Source: Paenibacillus_AB sp036577625
GTDB taxonomy: Bacteria > Bacillota > Bacilli > Paenibacillales > NBRC-103111
Assembly (NCBI RefSeq): GCF_036577625.1
Contig: NZ_JARBDC010000088.1
Span: 124,001-188,000, forward strand
DNA length: 64,000 nucleotides
Direction of reading: 5' to 3'
Part shown: positions 44,247 to 52,349 of the stretch, one piece after another
How the letters are laid out: each line of letters opens with the position of its first letter
Position numbering within the stretch: the stretch's first letter is position 1
Translations under genes and position numbers: made by a program
Notes under the pieces: model-generated
Database searches by the model: none
The model's input: only the letters and a program-made list of their open reading frames with translations
Told to the model about the DNA's origin: nothing

Positions 44247-45740
44247 ATGAGGAAATATACCGAATGGGAAAAGGAGCTCCGGCATTTTCCTTTGAATCCG
44301 AAAGGCGTGCCGGTCAAATTGAAGCAGCGCGTGGAGGAACGAGTCGCCATGGGAGCTCATACGAAACGAAGCAAAGGCAAAGCATGGGTCGCCGCGGCCG
44401 CCCTGCTCATCGCCTCGACGATTGTATTCATCCAGCGGGAGCCGATCTTGAGCTTTTTCATGAAAGACGCGGAGCTGGCTCCCTTCGACGACAAGTCGGA
44501 GCGCAGCATCAAAGTGCAGTGGTTCGACGGCATGTCGTTCATGAGCTATTACGGAGACGCGTTCATTATTCAGCATCCGAACATGGATGTGGAAACGATC
44601 AACTCGCCGCCTTACGACCCGCAGAAGGATCGGGCCGTCCAATACGAGGAGATGATCGCGAGAGACAAGCCCGATCTCGTCTACTTGACATCGGACGTCT
44701 ACCGCAAGCTGGCGGCGGAAGGGAAGCTGCTGCCGCTCGATTCGTACGTCGCCAAAGACAAGTACGGCTTGAACGCGTTTCGCGACGGGATCGTCGAAAC
44801 GATCCGCGAGGCCGGAGGCGGTACGCTGTACGGACTGACGCCTACGTTTACGGCCAATGCGCTGTATTACAACAAAACGATTTTCGACAAATACGGAATC
44901 GCGTACCCGACCGACAAAATGAGCTGGACGGACGTGTTCCGTCTGGCGCAGCGGTTCCCCGCCGAAGGCGATAACCGAATATACGGTCTCGTCCCGGACC
45001 TCGCCTCCCCTTACGGAGCGGCAACCGCCGCGGCGCGCACGGCGAGGCTCGACATTACGGACGCGGACGCTTCGAAAATGACGGCGAACACGCCGGCGTG
45101 GCGCGCCATATGGGAGTTCGTCGCCGACGGGATGAGGAAAGGCTGGCTGTACGAAGCGAAGCCTCGGACGGGCAGCATATCCGGCATCGACTTTTACAAG
45201 CGGAATCCGTTTTTGACCGGCAACGCGGCGATGATGGTCTCGACCCAAAGCCTCGCCGAAGATTTGCTGGAGGCCAAAAAGCGGTACAATCTCGCCGGGT
45301 TCGCCTGGGATATCGTGACGGAGCCGGTCGATCCGGCCAACCCGAACGTTTCGTCCTCGATCCGGTTCGACGGCATCTACGCCATTCCCGTCGAATCGCC
45401 GAACGCGAGAGACGCCTGGGAGCTGATCAAGCTGATCCACAGCGAGCCGATCGCGAGAAAGATGGGCAGCCGGATGGGCATGAGCACGCTGAAGCCGGCC
45501 GCAAATGCGGCGTCGCCGTACCGCAGCGAAGCGTTCGCCCTTCTGAAGCCCGATGCGGACGGCGCGCCGGGAATGAGCCCGAATATGACCGGGACGCTGT
45601 ACCAGACGTTAAACGAGCTCGTAAGCAAAGAAATCAAAGCCGCCGCGGCGGGGACGAAAACGATCGACGCCGCGATCGAATCGATCCAGCAAAGCGGACA
45701 GCAGGCGCTCGATCAAGCGAAAGCCGCGAGAAAACCGTGA
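44247..45740 (+). CDS. Membrane protein: short cytoplasmic domain fused to extracellular SBP domain; candidate anti-sigma
   Basis: A protein of 497 residues from ATG 44247 (TTG 44238 possible; both have awkward spacing to GGGGGAGG). Residues 1-45 are charged and cytoplasmic (KYTEWEKELRHFPLNPKG, KLKQRVEERV). Residues 47-62 form one membrane helix (WVAAAALLIASTIVFI), with no cleavage site or lipobox. The remainder, about 430 residues outside, is a family-1 solute-binding fold with TANALYYNKTIFDKYGIAYPTDKMSW. Position and topology are those of an anti-sigma, but there is no zinc anti-sigma HxxxCxxC motif. I infer that ligand binding outside frees the sigma factor inside. The next gene encodes a lipoprotein with a related SBP domain. 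Confidence 0.75.
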   Translation: MRKYTEWEKELRHFPLNPKGVPVKLKQRVEERVAMGAHTKRSKGKAWVAAAALLIASTIVFIQREPILSFFMKDAELAPFDDKSERSIKVQWFDGMSFMSYYGDAFIIQHPNMDVETINSPPYDPQKDRAVQYEEMIARDKPDLVYLTSDVYRKLAAEGKLLPLDSYVAKDKYGLNAFRDGIVETIREAGGGTLYGLTPTFTANALYYNKTIFDKYGIAYPTDKMSWTDVFRLAQRFPAEGDNRIYGLVPDLASPYGAATAAARTARLDITDADASKMTANTPAWRAIWEFVADGMRKGWLYEAKPRTGSISGIDFYKRNPFLTGNAAMMVSTQSLAEDLLEAKKRYNLAGFAWDIVTEPVDPANPNVSSSIRFDGIYAIPVESPNARDAWELIKLIHSEPIARKMGSRMGMSTLKPAANAASPYRSEAFALLKPDADGAPGMSPNMTGTLYQTLNELVSKEIKAAAAGTKTIDAAIESIQQSGQQALDQAKAARKP

Positions 45741-45763
45741 TCGGGATGGAGGCCGAACGAAAA

Positions 45764-47131
45764 ATGAAGCATAATCGCATACCGCAGTCCCGGCTCGCCC
45801 GCGGCGCCCTGACCGCCCTGCTCGCTTTTCCGGTAGCCCTGTCCGCCTGCGGCAAAGCCGCGGACAAGCCGGAGAAGGAAGTGCTGCGCATTCCGTTTGG
45901 CGACGAGCAGTCGTTCCAGCATACGTACGGCAACTACTTCGCCGTCAAATTTCCGGACGTAGAGGTCGAGATCATCCCGACCTCGGGGCTGTTCGGGCCC
46001 GGCAAAAATTATTACGAGGAATACGAGAAGCTCATTCGCGAGCAAAAACCGGACCTGGTGATCACCTATTCGACGGAGCAATACCGGCAATGGGCGAACG
46101 AAGGGCTGCTTCTCGACCTGGAGCCGTTCGTCCGGAAGTCGAAGTTCGAATTGGACGGCTTCACCCCGGCCGCCATCGCGCAGCTGAGGGAAAACGACGA
46201 AGGAAAGCTGTACGGACTCGCTCCGGAGCTGACGAGCTCCGCGCTGTATTTCAACAAAGATTTGTTCGACAAATACGGCGTGCCGTATCCGACGAACAAA
46301 ATGTCGTGGGACGACACGATGCGGCTCGCCCGCCGTTTCCCGGTCGATCCCGATCCGGAAAAACGGATTTACGGCATTCATAAAAAATATTCGACTCCGT
46401 TCGATTTCGTCTACGATATCGCCAATACCGAAGGCGCCGATTTCATCAGTCCCGACGGCAAGCGGATGACGCTCGAATCCGACCTGTGGAACAAAGCGTT
46501 CCGGCAAGTGCTGGACGGCTTCAAAAGCGGCAACCTGTACTACTATTACAAGGACGGCAAACGGGTCAATTACGGGCCGGAGGAAACGAAGCAGATGGAT
46601 TTGTTCAGCTCCGGGAAAGCGGCGATGATGATCAGCGGCACCGAACAAATGTTCCGGATGAAGCAATGGGGCGAAGCCGCGCTGAACTGGGACGTCGTCA
46701 CCGTTCCGGTCGACCCGGCCAATCCCGAATATACGCGATATTTCAACGTCGCTCCGATCTACGCCATAGCGGCGAATGCGGAGCATGCGGAAACGGCGTG
46801 GAAAGTCGTACGCTATTTCAACGGCGAAGAAGCGGCCAAAGTCAGCCAAAAAACGAGCGACGTGCTGTCGACCCGGACCGCCTTCGCGAAAACGAAAGAC
46901 GGCCGCAGTCTCGAGCCGTTCTATATGCTGAAAGCGAAAAAGCAGGACCAAGGCTCGTACACGGTGATGCCCCCTACGTTTTACCAGACGTTCGAATCGC
47001 TCGTCATCCGCGAAATCGACGAAGCGGTCAAAGGCCGCAAAACGATCGAGGAAGCGGTACGCTCGATTCAGACGGACGGGCAGGCGGCGCTGGATAAAGC
47101 GTGGGCGGAGGAAGCGGCCAAGGGCAAGTAG
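45764..47131 (+). CDS. Solute-binding lipoprotein of the sigma cluster
   Basis: A 455-residue extracellular lipoprotein; the signal ends FPVALSAC. The SBP family-1 domain is close to that of the preceding membrane protein (LYFNKDLFDKYGVPYPTNKMSWDDTMRLARRFP against LYYNKTIFDKYGIAYPTDKMSW, and VPVDPANP against EPVDPANP). GGAGG precedes ATG 45764, with ATG 45746 as alternative. It begins about 20 bases after its neighbour's stop, so the three genes form one operon. No permease or ATPase follows; a terminator does. It may present ligand to, or compete with, the membrane-bound SBP. Confidence 0.88.
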   Translation: MKHNRIPQSRLARGALTALLAFPVALSACGKAADKPEKEVLRIPFGDEQSFQHTYGNYFAVKFPDVEVEIIPTSGLFGPGKNYYEEYEKLIREQKPDLVITYSTEQYRQWANEGLLLDLEPFVRKSKFELDGFTPAAIAQLRENDEGKLYGLAPELTSSALYFNKDLFDKYGVPYPTNKMSWDDTMRLARRFPVDPDPEKRIYGIHKKYSTPFDFVYDIANTEGADFISPDGKRMTLESDLWNKAFRQVLDGFKSGNLYYYYKDGKRVNYGPEETKQMDLFSSGKAAMMISGTEQMFRMKQWGEAALNWDVVTVPVDPANPEYTRYFNVAPIYAIAANAEHAETAWKVVRYFNGEEAAKVSQKTSDVLSTRTAFAKTKDGRSLEPFYMLKAKKQDQGSYTVMPPTFYQTFESLVIREIDEAVKGRKTIEEAVRSIQTDGQAALDKAWAEEAAKGK

Positions 47132-47165
47132 GATGGGAAGCAACAAGCGGAAGCACGTCATGCGG

Positions 47166-47189
47166 AAGAGGCCGGCGCCGGCCTCTTTT
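47166..47189 (+). terminator. Terminator of the sigma/SBP operon
   Basis: GAGGCCGGCGCCGGCCTC palindrome followed by TTTTCC, 35 bases after the stop. Confidence 0.75.
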
Positions 47190-47316
47190 CCGTTGAACCC
47201 GATATAAACCGTCGGAACTGACGGTTCTGTGCAAACCGATCCTTTTAGTACCTGCAAAATCGGGATACACCGGAGACGTAACGCTCTTTTTTTCGTCCGA
47301 ATACTACGAGATTAAC

Positions 47317-47540
47317 GGCTTCCGGAACGTAACGGACGCCACGGCGCTTAATTCGCGAAAATCGGCCGTTTTCCAATCGTAACGGACACCATAGCACTTA
47401 TTTGCTCCGAATCGCCGTCCAAGAGGGGATTTTTCGCCAAATAGGTGCGCCTGTGTCCGTTAGAAACAAAATAAGCCGAAATGAGGCTTCTTAGCGGCCG
47501 CCATGTCCGTTAGACACTCACCTGGGCCGTCCCGCCGCCG
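47317..47540. repeat. Intergenic repeat B, copy 2
   Basis: Almost the same sequence as 33401-33620, in the same orientation, differing at scattered positions. It ends in GTCCGTTAGACACT and a GC-rich stretch with the word GGGCCGTCCCGCCG, also present in copy 1. Confidence 0.8.
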
Positions 47541-47610
47541 CCGCCCCATGCTCGCCCCCCGCTCAGCCGCCGGTATATTCGCGTTGTCTTGATTCGATCA
47601 TAGAGCCCTA

Positions 47611-47804
47611 ACGGCTAACGGACCGAGCGATCGTTATCGGGCCCGAAAGCGGATGTTTGAATTTGTAACGAACCCCCATATCGCTATTGCCGGCAAATCG
47701 GATCGTTTTCTTCGCTTTTCGGCTCGATAACGATGCACCGATTCGTTAGCGTTGAAAAACGATCGTTTTTCCGCCTATAAGCCTCGTAAAGTTCGTTAGC
47801 CATC
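47611..47804. repeat. MITE-like intergenic repeat A, copy 2
   Basis: Matches 16596-16797 along its length and is bounded by GGCTAACGGAC and the near-complement GTTCGTTAGCC. It lies just beside a repeat B copy, between the sigma/SBP operon and the sdh operon. Confidence 0.75.
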
Positions 47805-47865
47805 GATCCGGCCCAGCCCGGCCTCCCTTCGCTCCGATGCTTTAGCGACGTTAAACGGTCTGTAA

Positions 47866-47894
47866 CGACAAAAAGAGAACGCCGCAGCGTTCTC
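47866..47894 (-). terminator. Terminator of the sdhCAB operon
   Basis: Minus strand GAGAACGCTGCGGCGTTCTC followed by TTTTTGTC, just beyond the sdhB stop at 47910. Confidence 0.85.
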
Positions 47895-47909
47895 CCTGAT
47901 TTGTTCGGC

Positions 47910-48662
47910 TTACATGCTGAGCCATTTTTTGAACAAGTGCTTCGTCGTTTCCGCATTGATCGCCGCGATCGACGTCGTCAGCGGGATGCCCTTCGGACAC
48001 GAGCGGACGCAGTTTTGCGAGTTGCCGCAGCCCTCGATGCCGCCGTCTTCCATGAGCGCCTCGAGACGCTCGTGCTTGTTCATTTCGCCCGTCGGGTGCG
48101 TATTGAACAGGCGCGCTTGCGAAATCGCCGCCGGACCGATGAAGCTGGAACGGTCGTTGACGTTCGGGCACGCTTCGAGGCAGACGCCGCACGTCATGCA
48201 CTTCGACAGCTCGTACGCCCATTGCCGCTTCGATTCCGCGAGCCGCGGACCCGGGCCGAGATCGTACGTGCCGTCGATCGGAATCCACGCCTTGACCCGC
48301 TTCAGCGCGTTGAACATGCGTTCGCGGTTGATGACCAGGTCGCGCACGACCGGGAACGTCCGCATCGGCGCGACGCGAATCGGCTGCTCCAGCTGGTCGA
48401 TCAGCGCCGAGCACGCTTGGCGCGGCTTGCCGTTGATGACCATCGAGCAGGCGCCGCATACTTCCTCGAGACAGTTCGACTCCCAGCATACCGGGGTCGT
48501 TTTGTCGCCCTTGGCCGTTTTCGGATTGCGTTGAATTTCCATGAGCGCGCTAATGACGTTCATGTTCGGACGGTACGGAATTTCGAATTCTTCCGTATAC
48601 GGCTGCGAATCCGGGCCGTCCTGACGAGTGACTATCAGCTTGATGGTTTTCGTCTCAGCCAT
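47910..48662 (-). CDS. sdhB: Succinate dehydrogenase iron-sulfur subunit
   Basis: A 250-residue iron-sulfur protein of complex II. The [2Fe-2S] site is CWESNCLEEVCGACSMVING...C. The second and third clusters use CMTCGVCLEACPNVN and CGNSQNCVRSCPKGIPL. It passes electrons from the flavin of SdhA to the haem b of SdhC and menaquinone at the inner face of the membrane. It is the last gene of the operon, five bases after sdhA, and is followed by a terminator. Confidence 0.96.
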   Translation of the reverse strand: MAETKTIKLIVTRQDGPDSQPYTEEFEIPYRPNMNVISALMEIQRNPKTAKGDKTTPVCWESNCLEEVCGACSMVINGKPRQACSALIDQLEQPIRVAPMRTFPVVRDLVINRERMFNALKRVKAWIPIDGTYDLGPGPRLAESKRQWAYELSKCMTCGVCLEACPNVNDRSSFIGPAAISQARLFNTHPTGEMNKHERLEALMEDGGIEGCGNSQNCVRSCPKGIPLTTSIAAINAETTKHLFKKWLSM

Positions 48663-48666
48663 TGAA

Positions 48667-50427
48667 TCAGTGACCTCCCGTCTTCTTGCTCGTCGTGTAG
48701 TCGCGCTTGCGCGGCTCGATCAGCGAAACGTCGACGTCCTCGTACGAAATTTGCGGTCCGTCCGGGGTCCATTTGGCGAGCGTCGTCTTCATGAACTTCT
48801 CGTCGTTACGCTCCGGGAACTCCGGCTTGTAATGCGCGCCGCGGCTTTCATCGCGCATGAGGGCGCCGAGCGTCATCGCTTCGGACAGCTCCAGCATGTT
48901 CCACAGCTGACGGGTGAAGGCGACGCCTTGGTTGTTCCAGCGCGCGGTGTCGGTCATGTTGATTTTTTGATAACGGGCTTTCAGTTCCTTGATTTTGTTG
49001 ATCGTTTCCTGCAGCTTGGCGTTCGTGCGAACGACCGTCATATTGTTCGTCATCCACTCGCCCAGTTCTTTATGCAGCACGTAGGCGTTTTCGGTGCCGT
49101 CCATTTTGAGCAGGCTTTCGTATTTGTCGACATTGCGCTTCGTTTCGCGGTCGAAGACGGCGCTCGACACGTCTTCCGCGGACTTCTTGAGACCCTTGAT
49201 ATATTCGATCGCCTTCGGACCGGCGACCATGCCGCCGAAAATGGCCGACAAGAGCGAGTTCGCGCCGAGTCGGTTCGCGCCGTGATATTGGTATTCGCAT
49301 TCGCCGGCGGCGAACAGGCCCGGAATGTTCGTCATTTGGTTGTAGTCGACCCACATGCCGCCCATCGAGTAGTGAACGGCCGGGAAAATTTTCATCGGAA
49401 TTTTCCGCGGGTCGTCGCCCATGAACTTCTCGTAAATTTCGATAATGCCGCCGAGCTTGACGTCGAGCTCCTTCGGATCTTTATGGGACAGGTCGAGATA
49501 CACCATGTTCTCGCCGCCCACGCCGAGCTTCATGTCGACGCAGACGTGGAAAATTTCCCGGGTCGCGATATCGCGCGGCACGAGGTTTCCGTACGCCGGA
49601 TATTTTTCTTCGAGGAAGTACCACGGCTTGCCGTCTTTGTACGTCCAGATGCGGCCGCCTTCGCCTCGCGCCGATTCGGACATGAGGCGCAGCTTGTCGT
49701 CTCCCGGGATCGCCGTCGGGTGAATTTGAATGAATTCGCCGTTCGCGTAATGGACGCCTTGCTGGTATACCGCGCTCGCCGCCGTACCGGTGTTGATGAC
49801 CGAGTTCGTCGTTTTGCCGAAAATGATGCCGGGGCCCCCGGTCGCGAGAATGACCGCATCCGCGCGGAACGTTTGAATTTCCATGCTGCGCAGGTTTTGC
49901 GCGCAGACGCCGCGGCAGACGCCGTCGTCGTCGATGACGACCGACGTGAACTCCCAATGCTCGTACTTCGTCACGAGCCCTTCCGTTTCCCGGCGGCGCA
50001 CTTGCTCGTCGAGCGCGTACAGCAGCTGCTGGCCGGTCGTCGCGCCCGCGAACGCGGTGCGGTGATACTGCGTGCCGCCGAACCGGCGGAAGTCGAGCAA
50101 GCCTTCGGGCGTACGGCTGAACATGACGCCCATCCGGTCCATCAGGTGAATGATGCCGGGCGCCGCTTCGCACATCGCCTTGACGGGCGGCTGGTTGGCG
50201 AGGAAGTCGCCGCCGTAAACCGTATCGTCGAAGTGCTCCCACGGAGAGTCGCCTTCGCCTTTCGTATTGACCGCTCCGTTGATGCCCCCTTGGGCGCAAA
50301 CGGAGTGAGAACGTTTAACCGGAACGAGCGAGAACAGGTCGACGTGAACGCCGGCTTCGGCCGCTTTGATCGTAGCCATCAGCCCGGCAAGACCGCCGCC
50401 GACGACGATAATTTTGGAATTTGCCAT
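48667..50427 (-). CDS. sdhA: Succinate dehydrogenase flavoprotein subunit
   Basis: A 586-residue flavoprotein that oxidises succinate to fumarate in the TCA cycle. The FAD-binding start is IIVVGGGLAGLMATIKAAEAG and the flavin-attachment region is KRSHSVCAQGGINGA. The substrate-site residues lie in GGMWVDYNQMTNIPGLFAAGECEYQYHGANRLGANSLL. The length and the VCAQGGINGAVN variant fit the Bacillus-type menaquinone-linked enzyme. GGGGGA lies before the ATG. It is between sdhC and sdhB. Confidence 0.96.
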   Translation of the reverse strand: MANSKIIVVGGGLAGLMATIKAAEAGVHVDLFSLVPVKRSHSVCAQGGINGAVNTKGEGDSPWEHFDDTVYGGDFLANQPPVKAMCEAAPGIIHLMDRMGVMFSRTPEGLLDFRRFGGTQYHRTAFAGATTGQQLLYALDEQVRRRETEGLVTKYEHWEFTSVVIDDDGVCRGVCAQNLRSMEIQTFRADAVILATGGPGIIFGKTTNSVINTGTAASAVYQQGVHYANGEFIQIHPTAIPGDDKLRLMSESARGEGGRIWTYKDGKPWYFLEEKYPAYGNLVPRDIATREIFHVCVDMKLGVGGENMVYLDLSHKDPKELDVKLGGIIEIYEKFMGDDPRKIPMKIFPAVHYSMGGMWVDYNQMTNIPGLFAAGECEYQYHGANRLGANSLLSAIFGGMVAGPKAIEYIKGLKKSAEDVSSAVFDRETKRNVDKYESLLKMDGTENAYVLHKELGEWMTNNMTVVRTNAKLQETINKIKELKARYQKINMTDTARWNNQGVAFTRQLWNMLELSEAMTLGALMRDESRGAHYKPEFPERNDEKFMKTTLAKWTPDGPQISYEDVDVSLIEPRKRDYTTSKKTGGH

Positions 50428-50443
50428 TGCAGTTCAGTCCCCC

Positions 50444-51109
50444 TTAATGTTTGCCGGCCGCATCCAGCACGGACGTATCCTGGAACGAAGCGTCGGTGAA
50501 AGCGACCATCGACAAGATGAACATGATGGACATGACCACGAATACGCCCATCCAGATGACGCTCGACACGCGCTGCGCGCGAGGGCCGATCGTAATGCCC
50601 CAGCTGACCAGGAACGACCACATGCCGTTCGAAAAGTGGAACGTCGCCGCCAAAACGCCGATCAAATACATCGTGAAATAAACGGGGTTCGTGAAAACTT
50701 CGTGCATCAGCACGCCGAGCGAATCGTGCGTTTGGTTGCCGAGCGTCACTTGGAAGCGGGTCGTGAAAAAGTGCCAGGCAATGAAAATAAGCGTAATGAC
50801 GCCCGTCACCCGCTGCAGCGTAAACATCAGGTTGCGGAAATAACCGTACCGGCCCACGTTGCTGTTCGATTGGAACGCCACGTACAGCCCATAGACGCCG
50901 TGATACAAAATCGGCAGCCAAATGCCGAACAGCTCCAAAAAGAAGATGAGCGGCAAACTGTTCAACCACCGGACGGAATCGATGAACGCCTGGTGTCCGC
51001 CGTTGAAAGCTTCATAGTTCGTAATCAGATGCTCGACCAGGAAAAAGCCGACGGGTATTACTCCGAGCAAGGAATGAAGCTTTCGGTAGTAATAGGAATT
51101 ACCGGTCAT
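50444..51109 (-). CDS. sdhC: Succinate dehydrogenase cytochrome b558 subunit
   Basis: A 221-residue five-helix membrane anchor of the Bacillus type carrying two b haems and the quinone site; there is no separate SdhD. The start is set at 51109 (MTGNSYYYRKLHSLLGVIPVG), which matches the family's usual N terminus. Haem-ligand histidines are seen in VEHLITNYE, YHGVYGLYV, IAWHFFTTRF and AATFHFSNGMW. First gene of the operon; promoter at 51167-51195. Confidence 0.94.
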   Translation of the reverse strand: MTGNSYYYRKLHSLLGVIPVGFFLVEHLITNYEAFNGGHQAFIDSVRWLNSLPLIFFLELFGIWLPILYHGVYGLYVAFQSNSNVGRYGYFRNLMFTLQRVTGVITLIFIAWHFFTTRFQVTLGNQTHDSLGVLMHEVFTNPVYFTMYLIGVLAATFHFSNGMWSFLVSWGITIGPRAQRVSSVIWMGVFVVMSIMFILSMVAFTDASFQDTSVLDAAGKH

Positions 51110-51166
51110 GGAAACGAGGTCCCCCCTAGAGAAATATGACAACGTGTGCAATGCAAACCATCTCTC

Positions 51167-51195
51167 ATTGTACTCCCGAGTCTGACAAGCGTCAA
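51167..51195 (-). promoter_or_regulatory. Sigma-A promoter of sdhCAB
   Basis: Minus strand TTGACG, 17-bp spacer, TACAAT, about 58 bases before the sdhC start. The 320-bp gap to the divergent LysR gene has room for an operator, but I could not single one out. Confidence 0.75.
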
Positions 51196-51429
51196 CAAAT
51201 TGTGAACGTTTCGGACAAAATGCGCATACACGCTTAGTTTGCCATCGAACGGTTCGTTTAAAACCCGGAATGTGAACAATGTTCGAATTTTTGCTCCCTT
51301 GACAGCTTTCATGTTACTCCCATTGGCCTTATAATGGAAGTGCCGTTTTTTTATAATTCGTTATACAATAAACGCATAAGGTAACGACAACGCGCTCATC
51401 TCGCAGCGCTCGGAAAGGAAGAGGTACGC

Positions 51430-52335
51430 ATGCTGCCGAATATGGACGTATTTGCCGACGTCGTCGAACACGGAAGCTTGAACCGGGCCGCCCAGGCGCT
51501 CAACATTTCGCAGCCGGCGCTGTCCCGCAAAATCGCCCAGCTGGAGGAGGAGCTCGGCATCCTGCTGTTCGACCGCAAAGGCAAAAAGCTGGAGCTGACC
51601 CGCCTCGGGCAAATCGCCTACGAATACGCCGTCGAAATGCGCGAGATGGAACGGAAGCTGCTGCAGCGCATCGCCGAGCATCATTCTTCCTTTAAAAGCA
51701 TTACGATCGGCGCGAGCCTGACGACGCTGCAATCGACGCTGCCGGACCTGATCGCGCTGTATACGCGGGACTTTCCGGAGACGGACATTAAAGCGATTAC
51801 CGGGAAAACGCACGAAATCGTCAGCCTCGTCAAAGAAAATAAAGTCGATCTCGGACTGGTGGCGTCCAAAATCGACAATCCCGACTTGACCTGCATTCCG
51901 CTGTTCGACGATCATTTGTGCCTCGTCCTTCCCGCGAACCATCGCTGGGTCGACAAGCCGGGCATCGAAATCGGCGAGCTGCGCGAGCTGCCGATGATTT
52001 TGTTTTCCAAAGGCACGTGGTATCGCATCCTGATGGACGAGCTGTTTCACCGGTACACCGTCTACCCCGACGTGAAAATGGAAATCGATTCGTTCGAGGC
52101 GATTCTCCGGCTCGTCTCCACCTGCAACGTCGCCACGCTGCTGCCGAAATCGTATTTGCGGCCGTCCGTGCTCGACAACAACGGTCTCGTGCTGCGCAAC
52201 ATTCCCGAGCTGCAGGAGACGACCCGGACGACGTCGCTGCTGTTCGGCCGCGAATCGTCGCTGAACGCCTCGACGCGCGGCTGGATCCGCAAAGCGAAGG
52301 AGCATTATTCGCCCGGCGGCTCCGGATTGCTGTAG
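51430..52335 (+). CDS. LysR family regulator divergent from sdhCAB
   Basis: A 301-residue LysR-type regulator. The N-terminal winged HTH (MDVFADVVEHGSLNRAAQALNISQPALSRKIAQLEEELG) is followed by the periplasmic-binding-like effector domain (about 90-295; ITIGASLTTLQSTLPDLIALY). GAAGAGG precedes the ATG. LysR genes beside TCA genes in Firmicutes, such as CcpC of Bacillus, respond to citrate. This position suggests control of sdhCAB or of itself, by inference only. The effector is unknown. Confidence 0.9.
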   Translation: MLPNMDVFADVVEHGSLNRAAQALNISQPALSRKIAQLEEELGILLFDRKGKKLELTRLGQIAYEYAVEMREMERKLLQRIAEHHSSFKSITIGASLTTLQSTLPDLIALYTRDFPETDIKAITGKTHEIVSLVKENKVDLGLVASKIDNPDLTCIPLFDDHLCLVLPANHRWVDKPGIEIGELRELPMILFSKGTWYRILMDELFHRYTVYPDVKMEIDSFEAILRLVSTCNVATLLPKSYLRPSVLDNNGLVLRNIPELQETTRTTSLLFGRESSLNASTRGWIRKAKEHYSPGGSGLL

Positions 52336-52349
52336 CGCCGGCTCCGGCC

